Below are positions 6,755-13,430 of a stretch of 15,469 nt of DNA, piece after piece. The stretch is from NCBI GenBank assembly GCA_042218715.1, contig JBDGQU010000137.1:1-15469 (forward strand). Direction: 5' to 3'. The translations under genes and the position numbers were made by a program. Positions within the stretch are counted from its first letter, which is position 1. Every line of letters starts with the position of its first letter. Source of the stretch: JAGXLP01 sp042218715. GTDB taxonomy: Bacteria; Bipolaricaulota; Bipolaricaulia; M55B111. The notes beneath the pieces are model-generated. The model saw only the letters and a list, made by a program, of their open reading frames with translations. It did not search any database and was not told the origin of the DNA.

Positions 6755-7048
6755 AGCTGTGTTTAATAGTACTTTTGGGTCGACTCCAATATCTTTTAAC
6801 AGCTGATAGTTTATATCGTAACAGTACTTTATACCTTCTTTATGTTTCTTTAGGATACCAGCCTGAGTTAGTTTGGATAGGTGGTAAGAAATGTCCGGCT
6901 GGCTTAATTCTAACTTATCAGAGATTTCTTTAGCGCAAATATTCTCGTGACCCAGAACCAAAGAAAGAATATTGAGCCGCTGAGAGCTTGCCAAAGCTTT
7001 AAAGACCGATTCTCTATCTTCTAAACTAACTGCTGTTTTTTCGTTCAT
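6746..7048 (-). CDS. ArsR/SmtB-family transcriptional regulator
   Basis: Winged-helix DNA-binding repressor of about 100 residues. The core runs from KALASSQRLNILSLV (18-31) through the recognition helix LSQPDISYHLSKL (48-60) into the wing KKHKEGIKYCYDI (67-79). The CxC metal site of arsenic-type ArsR is not there: only one Cys (C38, in NICAKEI) remains at that place, and a second lies in the wing (C76). Two isolated cysteines beside a glutaredoxin gene suggest thiol, persulfide or redox sensing rather than a classic metal site; this is inference. I start it at ATG 7048, with GAGGAAG 8 nt upstream (7057-7063). An upstream TTG at 7099 in the same frame lies in the -35 box of its own promoter, so it cannot be in the message. 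Confidence 0.88.
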   Translation of the reverse strand: MNEKTAVSLEDRESVFKALASSQRLNILSLVLGHENICAKEISDKLELSQPDISYHLSKLTQAGILKKHKEGIKYCYDINYQLLKDIGVDPKVLLNTARR

Positions 7049-7070
7049 TGTTATATCTTCCTCGGTGAGA

Positions 7071-7099
7071 ATTATAGTGCTTCTTGCTAAATTTGTCAA
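7071..7099 (-). promoter_or_regulatory. perfect-consensus promoter of arsR-grx
   Basis: TTGACA (7094-7099), exactly 17 nt, TATAAT (7071-7076): a full match to the sigma-70 consensus at optimal spacing. The leader would be only about 16 nt. Such a strong promoter is expected to need repression, fitting an autoregulated ArsR operon. Confidence 0.9.
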
Positions 7100-7101
7100 T
7101 A

Positions 7102-7115
7102 TTTAAAATTTTAAA
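7102..7115. promoter_or_regulatory. 14-bp A+T palindrome upstream of the arsR -35 box
   Basis: TTTAAAATTTTAAA is a perfect palindrome ending 3 nt from the -35 box. It could be the ArsR operator or an UP element that boosts the promoter; the position suits both. A+T palindromes also arise by chance. Confidence 0.4.
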
Positions 7116-7151
7116 AGATTCTTAACACCTACTAAACATTGGTGGGTTAGA

Positions 7152-9230
7152 TTACTGGTTAAATCTAAACCTTACGTCTGCCACTCTTGCCCCTTTCTTC
7201 GAGGCCATAACGGGATTTAAGTCGAGCTCACCTATTTGTGGGTTATCTACAGCAAACTTTGAAACTCTTTGAACTAAATCTACCAGACGATCTATTGCAA
7301 CACCTTCCTTCCCTCTTACTCCCTTCAGTATTGGATAGCCTTTTATAGATTCAATCATCTTTCTTGCCTGGTTGGACGAAACGGGGGCGACTTTAAATGA
7401 AACATCCTTCAGCACTTCCACATATATGCCCCCGAGTCCGAACATAATTAACGGACCGAACTGAGGATCCCGCTTTAATCCGACTATAACTTCCTCTCCC
7501 TCGACCATTTCCTGGACCCTTATTCCGTTTATTTCTGCTTCCGGACGGGTTTTCCGTAACTTTTCCATCATGGACCGATATTCCCCTTCGACGTCCGCCG
7601 GCTCGATTCCCACCTTTACGCCTCCCGCATCTGACTTGTGAACTATCTGGGCCGAATCGACCTTCAAGACCACACGCGAGCCAATTCTTTCCGCAATTTC
7701 CTCGGCCTCTTCCGCCGATCGTGCGAGGTCCGCGGGAATAGTCGGTATGCCGTAATCTTCCAGCACCTCCAGACCTTCCAGGCCTATTACCTTATTCCCC
7801 GAGGCTCTCAACCCTTCTAATTTTCTCCCCGCTTCCTTCTTCTTAACAGTCAAATGCTCCGGGCCGGATCTATCCATTCCCTTAATATCTCCGTATTCAA
7901 CCAGTGCGGAGAGGGCTCGAACCGCCCTGGCCGGGTCGAAGTAATTTGGCACCCCGGCTTCCTCGAGGTTTTTCTTAGCTTCCGGCTCCAGCTGACCTCC
8001 CATGAGAGCACCAACTATCGGCTTATCGGTCTTGTTGCGAGCGTTAGCTAGTATTTTAGTCAATTCCGGATAGGAGAAGATTGCCGCGGGAGCCGACATA
8101 GCAAGAACGGACCCCACGTTTTCATCCTCTATTATATAATTAAGGGCCTCTCGATAGTCTTCCTCGTCGGCCTTCCCCGTCAAATCTATCGGGTTCTTTC
8201 GAGAAGCCAGGGAGGATAGCACTCCTTCGAGATTGTCCAGCGTATCTTTCTGGAGCTCGGCCAGTTCCAGACCGTATCCCTCCAGAGCGTCAGTAGCCAT
8301 AACCCCGGGACCTCCGGCGTTAGTAAGTATCCCGACTTTTCTCGACTCTGGCGGGTTCTGGTGAGCGAGTATCGACCCAAAGTCAAATAATTCCTCTATA
8401 TTTCCCGCCCTGATTACTCCGCTCTGTTCGAAAGCCGCGTCGTAAGCTCTGTCACTCCCGGTAAGCGTGCCCGTGTGGGATGCAGCAGCGCTCGCCCCTT
8501 CCTCCGTTTTACCCGCTTTAACGATCACAATGGGGGTATTTTTTGTAACTTCTCCAGCGGTCTTCATAAACTCCGATCCCTGCTGTATCCCCTCCAGATA
8601 CGCGAGAATTACTTCCGTCTTCTCGTCCCGGTCCCATTCCTCGATCAAATCTATCTCGTCAAGTACCGCTTTATTGCCCAAAGATACGAAATGGTTGAAC
8701 CCCATACCAACTTCGTTTGCCCAGTCCAGCACGGCGGTGCAGAATGCTCCGCTTTGACTCATAAACGATATATTACCGGGAAGGGCCATTTCCTGGGCGA
8801 AAGTCGCGTTTAGGTTGGAGGAAGTTGAAATTACGCCGATCGAGTTTGGTCCGATCACGTTCAGCCCGTTATCCTTGGCGATTGATTTAAGCCGATCCTC
8901 CAGCTTTGCCCCCTCTTCTCCTATTTCCTTGAACCCCCCACTTACCACTATTACATCCCTTATTCCCGCGTCGGAGCATTCAGTTAACACTTCCGGCACG
9001 ATGTGAGCCGGCACGGATATTACCGCGAGATCCACCCTGTCAGGTACCCGAGATATACTATCATAACACTTTAGCCCCTCTAACTGATCGGCCTTAGGGT
9101 TTACCGGGAATATATCCCCCTCGAAACTATCTATTAGGTTCGTTAAAACCTCTCTTCCTACTTCGCCTTTGTTCCTACTAGCACCTATCACCGCTACGGA
9201 AGAAGGATTAAACAGACCGGAAAATCTCAC
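7152..9230 (-). CDS. acyl-CoA synthetase (ADP-forming), alpha-beta fusion
   Basis: Converts an acyl-CoA (typically acetyl-CoA) plus ADP and phosphate to the acid, CoA and ATP, a substrate-level ATP step in fermentation. The 692 residues contain all parts in one chain: CoA-binding Rossmann domain (about 1-130, SSVAVIGASRNKGEVGREVL, then NVIGPNSIG), succinyl-CoA-ligase-like domains (about 150-450) with the phosphohistidine loop AAASHTGTLTGSD (H252), and an ATP-grasp domain (about 470-690). The latter holds the second conserved His (IVHKSDAGGVKVG, H531), FGLGGIYVEVLKDVSF and GELDLNPV. No acetyltransferase domain is attached, which rules against Pat-type protein acetylases. The start GTG at 9230 is preceded by AGGAGG 6 nt away. 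Substrate (acetate or branched/aryl acids) cannot be told. I see no convincing promoter, only a weak TTGAGA/CACAAT pair. Confidence 0.93.
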   Translation of the reverse strand: MRFSGLFNPSSVAVIGASRNKGEVGREVLTNLIDSFEGDIFPVNPKADQLEGLKCYDSISRVPDRVDLAVISVPAHIVPEVLTECSDAGIRDVIVVSGGFKEIGEEGAKLEDRLKSIAKDNGLNVIGPNSIGVISTSSNLNATFAQEMALPGNISFMSQSGAFCTAVLDWANEVGMGFNHFVSLGNKAVLDEIDLIEEWDRDEKTEVILAYLEGIQQGSEFMKTAGEVTKNTPIVIVKAGKTEEGASAAASHTGTLTGSDRAYDAAFEQSGVIRAGNIEELFDFGSILAHQNPPESRKVGILTNAGGPGVMATDALEGYGLELAELQKDTLDNLEGVLSSLASRKNPIDLTGKADEEDYREALNYIIEDENVGSVLAMSAPAAIFSYPELTKILANARNKTDKPIVGALMGGQLEPEAKKNLEEAGVPNYFDPARAVRALSALVEYGDIKGMDRSGPEHLTVKKKEAGRKLEGLRASGNKVIGLEGLEVLEDYGIPTIPADLARSAEEAEEIAERIGSRVVLKVDSAQIVHKSDAGGVKVGIEPADVEGEYRSMMEKLRKTRPEAEINGIRVQEMVEGEEVIVGLKRDPQFGPLIMFGLGGIYVEVLKDVSFKVAPVSSNQARKMIESIKGYPILKGVRGKEGVAIDRLVDLVQRVSKFAVDNPQIGELDLNPVMASKKGARVADVRFRFNQ

Positions 9231-9259
9231 TTTACCCCTCCTAAACCCCTCTTAGATAC

Positions 9260-9287
9260 CACAATTGTGCGAGAAATAGCCTATTCT
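9260..9287. promoter_or_regulatory. two adjacent dyads upstream of the acyl-CoA synthetase
   Basis: CACAATTGTG (9260-9269) is a perfect 10-bp palindrome. Next to it, 9270-9287 reads as an imperfect one (GAGA arms flanking TAG/CTA). They lie 30-57 nt before the gene and overlap its weak -10 candidate, so they could be operator sites. No regulator can be assigned. Confidence 0.3.
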
Positions 9288-9390
9288 CTCAACAACAAGC
9301 GAACTACGACCTTCAGGGTTTTACAACTACCTATCCAGTAGCACCCCCGTTCATTGAAATTACGACGGTGATTACGTAACCTGAGATGTC

Positions 9391-9396
9391 GGAGGT
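9391..9396 (+). promoter_or_regulatory. prfA ribosome-binding site deciding the start
   Basis: GGAGGT stands 7 nt before the ATG at 9404. An in-frame ATG at 9386 lies 5 nt upstream of this site, has no ribosome-binding site of its own, and would add six residues not typical of RF1. Confidence 0.8.
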
Positions 9397-9403
9397 CGAA
9401 TTA

Positions 9404-10501
9404 ATGCTAGATATTTTAAGCGAACTACCAAAGATCCGGGAAGAGTACGAAAGATTGGAAGAAAAGATGGGAAACCCGGACGTAATTGAAGGGAACAAGT
9501 ACCAGGAAATATCCCAGAAATATTCGAAGATAAAAGACATTCTACAACTAACTGAAGAGCTCGAGGAAGTTACCAGGAGAATAGAGGAAAACGAGGAAAT
9601 GCTAGAAACCGAAGACGACGATGAGATGATAGAGCTAATTCAGGAGGAGCTGGAAGAAAACAAGGAAAAGCGAGCTCAGCTGGAAGAAAAAATCAGGAAA
9701 TTGATCATCCCAAAACCGGAAGAAGAAAAGAAGAACGCTATCCTGGAGATAAGGGCCGGAGCGGGAGGAGATGAATCGGCGCTTTTTGCCGCCGACCTTA
9801 TAAGACTTTATCGAAGATACGCGGACAAACAGGGATTCGAGGTCGAAACGCTCGAAAACAGGCCCACGTCCATAGGTGGGTTTACCCTCGTATCCGTAGC
9901 GATCGAAGGGGAAGGCGCTTTCGGAAAGTTTAAATACGAAAGTGGCGTACACAGGGTTCAGCGCGTTCCAGACACGGAATCGTCGGGAAGGATTCATACT
10001 TCCACGGCCACGGTAGCTGTTCTTCCAGAGGCCGAAGATGTCGACGTGGAAATTGATGAAAACGACGTCAGGGTAGACACTTTCCGTTCCTCCGGACCTG
10101 GAGGCCAGCACGCCAACGTAACGGACTCCGCAGTTCGGCTAACTCACGAACCGAGTGGCATTGTCGTTACCTGCCAGGACGAGAGTTCTCAGCACAAGAA
10201 CAGGAAAAAGGCCTGGCGTGTATTGAGGTCCAGGTATAAAGAGAAGATCGAAGAAGCCCGAGCCGAAAAGCGAGACAGCAAGCGTCGAGGTCAGATTGGC
10301 CAGGGCCAGAGAAGCGAGAAGATCAGAACTTACAATTTCCCTCAAAATAGGGTCACGGATCACAGGATTAATTTCACGACCCACAATTTGGAAGGAATTA
10401 TGGAAGGGGAGATAGACGATCTGATAACTGCTCTGGAAGATGCGGAAGAGAAGGAGAAACTGGAGAACCTGGATATTTCTGAACTGCTGGAAAGAACTTG
10501 A
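9404..10501 (+). CDS. prfA: peptide chain release factor 1
   Basis: Recognises UAA and UAG in the ribosomal A site and triggers peptide release. With the start at ATG 9404 (MLDILSELPKIREEYERLEE) it is 365 residues, family length. An N-terminal coiled-coil helical domain (1-105, very Glu-rich) is followed by the core. The stop-codon-reading tripeptide is P-D-T (189-191, in RVPDTESSGRIHTS), the PxT form of RF1 and not the SPF of RF2. The catalytic GGQ is at 233-235 (GPGGQHANVTDSA). YNFPQNRVTDHRI lies near the end. The middle residue of PxT is usually Ala or Val, so Asp is less common. prmC, which methylates the GGQ glutamine and often follows, is absent; a small CCAAG/CTTGG hairpin (10524-10537) follows, without a T run. 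Confidence 0.96.
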   Translation: MLDILSELPKIREEYERLEEKMGNPDVIEGNKYQEISQKYSKIKDILQLTEELEEVTRRIEENEEMLETEDDDEMIELIQEELEENKEKRAQLEEKIRKLIIPKPEEEKKNAILEIRAGAGGDESALFAADLIRLYRRYADKQGFEVETLENRPTSIGGFTLVSVAIEGEGAFGKFKYESGVHRVQRVPDTESSGRIHTSTATVAVLPEAEDVDVEIDENDVRVDTFRSSGPGGQHANVTDSAVRLTHEPSGIVVTCQDESSQHKNRKKAWRVLRSRYKEKIEEARAEKRDSKRRGQIGQGQRSEKIRTYNFPQNRVTDHRINFTTHNLEGIMEGEIDDLITALEDAEEKEKLENLDISELLERT

Positions 10502-10551
10502 ATCTTCCTCTATAGTTGCCTGTCCAAGCTATCTTGGTGGATCTTTCCTCC

Positions 10552-10580
10552 TTGAAAAAGGCTTTTCAAAACAATAGAAT
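10552..10580 (+). promoter_or_regulatory. promoter of tRNA-Ile
   Basis: TTGAAA (10552-10557), 17 nt, TAGAAT (10575-10580). Transcription would start near 10587, only about 4 nt before the mature tRNA end. The spacer also contains TTTTCAA, which pairs with TTGAAAA; with no T run after it, this dyad is not a good terminator for prfA. Confidence 0.8.
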
Positions 10581-10590
10581 AACCAAGCGA

Positions 10591-10667
10591 GGGTCTATAG
10601 CTCAGTTGGTCAGAGCGCACGCCTGATAAGCGTGAGGTCCCTGGTTCAACTCCAGGTAGGCCCACCA
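10591..10667 (+). tRNA. tRNA-Ile (anticodon GAU)
   Basis: 77-nt cloverleaf with the 3' CCA encoded. Acceptor GGGTCTA pairs with TAGGCCC (one G-T), D arm GCTC/GAGC, anticodon stem CACGC/GCGTG around loop CTGATAA with anticodon GAT at 10625-10627, T arm CCTGG/CCAGG around TTCAACT, discriminator A. Decodes AUC/AUU. It stands alone, outside any rRNA operon in view, although tRNA-Ile(GAU) is often in the 16S-23S spacer. Confidence 0.97.
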
Positions 10668-10705
10668 ATCTTTCCCCAGCTTTTGCCGGAACCAGTCGAC
10701 TATTC

Positions 10706-11137
10706 TTAACTAGATTCCCCTTCCTCGAAGTATTCGGCCATATCCGCCAGGGTAAACGATTGTAGGACTTTTAGGAATTTTTCGTAGATTGCTTTCCAGA
10801 CCTCTATAGTCGGGCAATTATCTTCCAAATGGCAGGGCTCGTCTTCCTTGGGTAGAAGGCAGTTGACCGGAGCCAGTTTACTTTCTTCCAGAACCGATAT
10901 GACGGATTTAACGGAAATATCCCTGGGTTCTTCCGCGAGTTCGTAACCGCCACCCCTTCCTCGTTTCACTTCGACCAGCTCGGCGTCTTTTAGTTCTCTC
11001 ATTATCTTTTCCAAAAAGGGTCGAGGCAGATCGTACTTATCCGCTATTTTTTTCGTCGAGACGTGAGTACCTTCAAAATTTTGCGCCAGTTCCGTCATTG
11101 CTACCAGGCCGTATCCACTTTTCTTCGTAACTCTCAT
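10706..11137 (-). CDS. Rrf2-family transcriptional regulator with three cysteines
   Basis: Winged-helix regulator of the IscR/CymR/NsrR class, 143 residues. The N-terminus (MRVTKKSGYGLVAMTELAQN) and the recognition region LPRPFLEKIMRELKDAELV (37-55) followed by KRGRGGGYELA (58-68) are characteristic. Three cysteines, C93, C102 and C108 (NCPTIEVW), sit where IscR-type proteins bind a [2Fe-2S] cluster; the spacing here is C-x8-C-x5-C, wider at the first gap than in E. coli IscR, and H103 is next to the second Cys. An Fe-S or redox sensor is plausible, while CymR-like members without cysteines control cysteine synthesis with CysK. It lies 61 nt behind cysE, no terminator between, so likely co-transcribed and perhaps controlling it. 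ATG at 11137 has GGGAG upstream. Confidence 0.92.
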   Translation of the reverse strand: MRVTKKSGYGLVAMTELAQNFEGTHVSTKKIADKYDLPRPFLEKIMRELKDAELVEVKRGRGGGYELAEEPRDISVKSVISVLEESKLAPVNCLLPKEDEPCHLEDNCPTIEVWKAIYEKFLKVLQSFTLADMAEYFEEGESS

Positions 11138-11198
11138 CTATATCTCCCGAATTCCTCGTCTTTCGTTATCCAAAACCGTCGCTCTGCCGATTAATTAC

Positions 11199-11909
11199 TC
11201 AGATCTCCAGTTCTTCATCCACTTCTTCTTTGCTGGTTTGGCCGGTTTGCTCTATTTCTTCCAGTTCACGCTGTAGATTCGACACCGTATCCTCAAGCTC
11301 CAGCTGTCTCTCCAGTAAGTATTCAAATACGTCACCAAGGGGGTCAGGAATATCCGCGTGGTCTAGATCGAAATCCGGCTCCCCGGGCTCCCCTTCCGTC
11401 TTGATCTGAGCTGGAACCCCAACGGCTGTGCTGGCAGGAGGAATGGATTCCGTAACTACGGAGCCGGCCCCTACTCTTGCCCCTTGCCCCACCGTTATCG
11501 GGCCAAGCAGAATTCCCCCGGCACCTACTTCTACGTTATTTTCCAGCGTCGGGTGCCTCTTGCCAGAGCTCTTGCTGGTACCCCCTAATACCACTCCCTG
11601 GTAGAGTAAAACGTCATCCCCGATTTCGGCGGTTTCTCCAATAACAACTCCGCTTCCGTGGTCTATAAATACGCCGTTGCCTATTTTAGCTCCGGGATGG
11701 ATCTCAATACCGGTGAAAAACCTGCTGATGTGTGAAATTATTCGTCCAGCAAGCTTGAAGTGATGGCGCCAGAAAAAATGAGCCACCCTATGCGACCACA
11801 GGGCGTGTAGGCCGGGATAGCAAAATATAACTTCAACAAAATTTCGTGCAGCGGGGTCTCGGTCGAATACTGCCTCTATGTCTCGGCGTAAACGATTGAA
11901 CAGTGTCAT
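11199..11909 (-). CDS. cysE: serine O-acetyltransferase
   Basis: Acetylates L-serine with acetyl-CoA, the first step of cysteine synthesis. Of 236 residues, about 1-65 form the helical N-terminal part (short form, lacking the long N-terminal extension of E. coli CysE). Residues 70-168 are the left-handed beta helix of hexapeptide repeats (IHPGAKIGNGVFIDHGSGVVIG, quoted in two parts as IHPGAKIGNG and VFIDHGSGVVIG). The catalytic D83-H84 and H119 (GKRHPTLENN) are present, as is GVPAQI closing the helix. The tail (about 172-236) is acidic, with PDPLGDVFEYLLERQLELED and a predicted coiled coil, a layout seen in other bacterial CysE. ATG at 11909 follows GAGGT. It has its own promoter about 100 nt upstream and probably shares a transcript with the Rrf2 gene. 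Confidence 0.95.
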   Translation of the reverse strand: MTLFNRLRRDIEAVFDRDPAARNFVEVIFCYPGLHALWSHRVAHFFWRHHFKLAGRIISHISRFFTGIEIHPGAKIGNGVFIDHGSGVVIGETAEIGDDVLLYQGVVLGGTSKSSGKRHPTLENNVEVGAGGILLGPITVGQGARVGAGSVVTESIPPASTAVGVPAQIKTEGEPGEPDFDLDHADIPDPLGDVFEYLLERQLELEDTVSNLQRELEEIEQTGQTSKEEVDEELEI

Positions 11910-12016
11910 GCCTACCTCGTTACCAATTAATTGAATTATTATTGAATTGATTGAGTATATGAAATAAACCCAGAAAAAAGGATAAGGAACAAGAAACTAT
12001 ATTCCCATCGTGAATT

Positions 12017-12045
12017 ATGATAGTCCGTGAATAGTAATTTTTCAA
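12017..12045 (-). promoter_or_regulatory. promoter of cysE
   Basis: On the minus strand: TTGAAA (12040-12045), 17 nt, TATCAT (12017-12022, one mismatch to consensus). The start near 12010 leaves a leader of about 100 nt. The -10 box is bracketed by two CGTGAAT direct repeats. Confidence 0.7.
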
Positions 12046-12197
12046 GAGTAAAATTGTCTACTTTTTCCGCTATTCGGCTCTCACCGGAGTAAAGATATTA
12101 AAAAGAGGTTGGCCTACACCCGAGTAGAGTTTCCTTGCCTGGTCGGTTTTTTACCGTGTAGTTATTCACGAATTACCTGGCTTAACGGAGAGGCGGA

Positions 12198-12226
12198 TTG
12201 AAACTAAAATTTGGTAGGATTATAAT
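12198..12226 (+). promoter_or_regulatory. promoter of mutM-yggT
   Basis: TTGAAA (12198-12203), 17 nt, perfect TATAAT (12221-12226). Transcription from about 12233 would give an 11-12-nt leader beginning right at the AGGTGA ribosome-binding site. Confidence 0.82.
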
Positions 12227-12233
12227 CGCCAGC

Positions 12234-12239
12234 AGGTGA
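12234..12239 (+). promoter_or_regulatory. mutM ribosome-binding site deciding the start
   Basis: AGGTGA lies 5 nt before GTG 12245. An in-frame GTG at 12236 lies within this site and nearly at the predicted transcript end, so it cannot easily be used. Confidence 0.8.
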
Positions 12240-12244
12240 TTCAG

Positions 12245-13069
12245 GTGCCAGAACTTCCCGAGGTGGAAACGGTAGTTCGGGGCGTCCGTTCTCGAATTAT
12301 CGGAAAGAAGATTGATAAAACAGAAGTACACGACTCCGATCTTCCCAGAAACGTGGACACCAAAACTCTTATAAGTCAACTAAAAGGAGGAAAGGTTACG
12401 GACGTCAGGCGCAAGGGTAAATACATACTCCTGGAAGTAGACGGGGATAAATTAGTGACAATTCACTTGAGGATGACGGGAAAACTCCTCATCCGTCCGG
12501 GGGACGAAAATACCGACTACCAGAGAATATCTTTTTCGTTCGAGGAGGGCGAACAACTCGTGCTGGACGACCTCAGGCGGCTCGGCACACTGGATCTTCT
12601 GGAGTCGGAGAAAGAGGAACCACTTTCGTCTCTCGGCCTCGAGCCCTTCACTGACAATTACAAGTGGAAGGAATTTAGGGAATTGTTTGACACAACTCAG
12701 TCATTAAAATTGATTTTACTGTCTCAGAAGAAAATAACCGGTCTCGGAAATATCTACGCCAACGAAGTACTTTTTCGGGCCGGTCTCAGCCCCCTGGTTT
12801 CCGGTAAGGAGATTAGCGACAATAGTAAGAGAAAGTTATTCGACCTGATTCCCGAAGTCCTCTCCGAGGCGATCGAGAACAACGGCACGACTTTTAGTAA
12901 TTTTCGGGATTCATCGGGAGCTACAGGGGATTATCAAGATTTTCTCCGAGTTTATCAAAAAGACGGAGAACCTTGTCCGGTTTGTGGGACGGAGATCGTG
13001 AGGGTAGATCAATCCGGCAGAGGAACTTACTATTGTCCGAGTTGCCAGAGTAAAGACAACAACCCTTAG
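12245..13069 (+). CDS. mutM: formamidopyrimidine-DNA glycosylase
   Basis: Removes 8-oxoguanine and formamidopyrimidines from DNA and cuts the strand by beta,delta-elimination. The start is GTG 12245, giving M-PELPEVET: the catalytic nucleophile is the N-terminal Pro left after Met removal, so the GTG three codons upstream would block activity. The product is 274 residues. Seen: P2, E3, K59 (GKYILLE, equivalent of E. coli K57), M77 in HLRMTGKL, and a four-Cys zinc finger (CPVC 244-247, CPSC 264-267) with GRGTYYCPSC. The DNA-intercalation loop usually reads DPRRFG but is DLRRLG here (R112, L113), so the Phe wedge is Leu. ITGLGNIYANEVLF is canonical. First gene of a two-gene unit with yggT. Confidence 0.95.
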   Translation: MPELPEVETVVRGVRSRIIGKKIDKTEVHDSDLPRNVDTKTLISQLKGGKVTDVRRKGKYILLEVDGDKLVTIHLRMTGKLLIRPGDENTDYQRISFSFEEGEQLVLDDLRRLGTLDLLESEKEEPLSSLGLEPFTDNYKWKEFRELFDTTQSLKLILLSQKKITGLGNIYANEVLFRAGLSPLVSGKEISDNSKRKLFDLIPEVLSEAIENNGTTFSNFRDSSGATGDYQDFLRVYQKDGEPCPVCGTEIVRVDQSGRGTYYCPSCQSKDNNP

Positions 13070-13128
13070 GGGCAAGGTTAGAATTAAAATAATATTTTAT
13101 ACGAGATAACAATCGGGTGATCCGTTAT

Positions 13129-13428
13129 ATGGAAGGAACTATAGTCTTAACTAATATCTTAATTAGAGCTATAGATTGGTTATTCCAGCTTGCTTCTTTG
13201 TTAATTGTGGCCAGGGTTTTCGTATCTTGGATTTTTCCGGGAAGAGAACCAAACCCGATCACTAATTTTATCTACAGGACAACCGAGCCCATTTTGGCCC
13301 CGATCAGACAGCACGTGAGGCGACTTATGGGGTATCAAATGCCGATCGACATTTCGCCCATGGTAGCAATCCTGTTGCTGCTGGCAACCCGGTACTTCCT
13401 GGTGAGCATTATTAACGCTCTAATTTAA
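13129..13428 (+). CDS. YggT-family membrane protein
   Basis: Small integral membrane protein of a widespread but poorly understood family, linked in various bacteria to cell division, osmotic stress or cytochrome/membrane complex assembly. The 99 residues show two hydrophobic segments (about 5-36 and 75-97). Between them is the family motif: VARVFVSWIFP, PNPITNFIYRTTEPIL and PIRQHVRR. I start at ATG 13129 because GGTGATC (13116-13122), matching the 16S anti-SD, ends 6 nt upstream; the in-frame GTG at 13117 lies inside that site. It follows mutM after 59 nt, and its stop is 2 nt from the rarA stop on the other strand. Function cannot be specified. Confidence 0.85.
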   Translation: MEGTIVLTNILIRAIDWLFQLASLLIVARVFVSWIFPGREPNPITNFIYRTTEPILAPIRQHVRRLMGYQMPIDISPMVAILLLLATRYFLVSIINALI

Positions 13429-13430
13429 CC

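Larger units (their letters stand above)
11910..12244. other. 335-bp divergent control region between cysE and mutM
   Basis: No gene is visible. It holds one good promoter for each side (12017-12045 minus, 12198-12226 plus). CGTGAAT occurs at 12009-12015 and 12026-12032, flanking the cysE -10 box, and inverted at 12164-12170 inside an imperfect palindrome GTTATTC-AC-GAATTAC (12161-12176), 21 nt ahead of the mutM -35. These are candidate regulator sites. The A+T-rich 11930-12000 shows no further structure I can defend. Confidence 0.55.

Noticed and set aside
7049..7099. Upstream extension of the ArsR protein from TTG 7099
   Set aside because: The extension spans the gene's own -35 and -10 boxes, has no ribosome-binding site, and a good site precedes ATG 7048.
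7117..7151. Terminator after the acyl-CoA synthetase
   Set aside because: Only CACC/GGTG pairs across an 11-nt loop; too weak to call although A+T-rich DNA follows.
8467..8813. Two overlapping plus-strand frames inside the acyl-CoA synthetase
   Set aside because: Antisense to the conserved phosphohistidine and ligase domains; no support.
7152..9230. Pat-type protein acetyltransferase
   Set aside because: Such proteins add a GNAT domain of about 200 residues; this chain ends with the ATP-grasp domain.
9635..10111. Open frame of 158 codons on minus inside prfA
   Set aside because: Fully antisense to a clear RF1 gene, with no family resemblance; a by-product of Glu-rich codons opposite.
10552..10569. 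Terminator of prfA (TTGAAAA/TTTTCAA dyad)
   Set aside because: No T run follows and the left arm is better explained as the tRNA-Ile -35 box.
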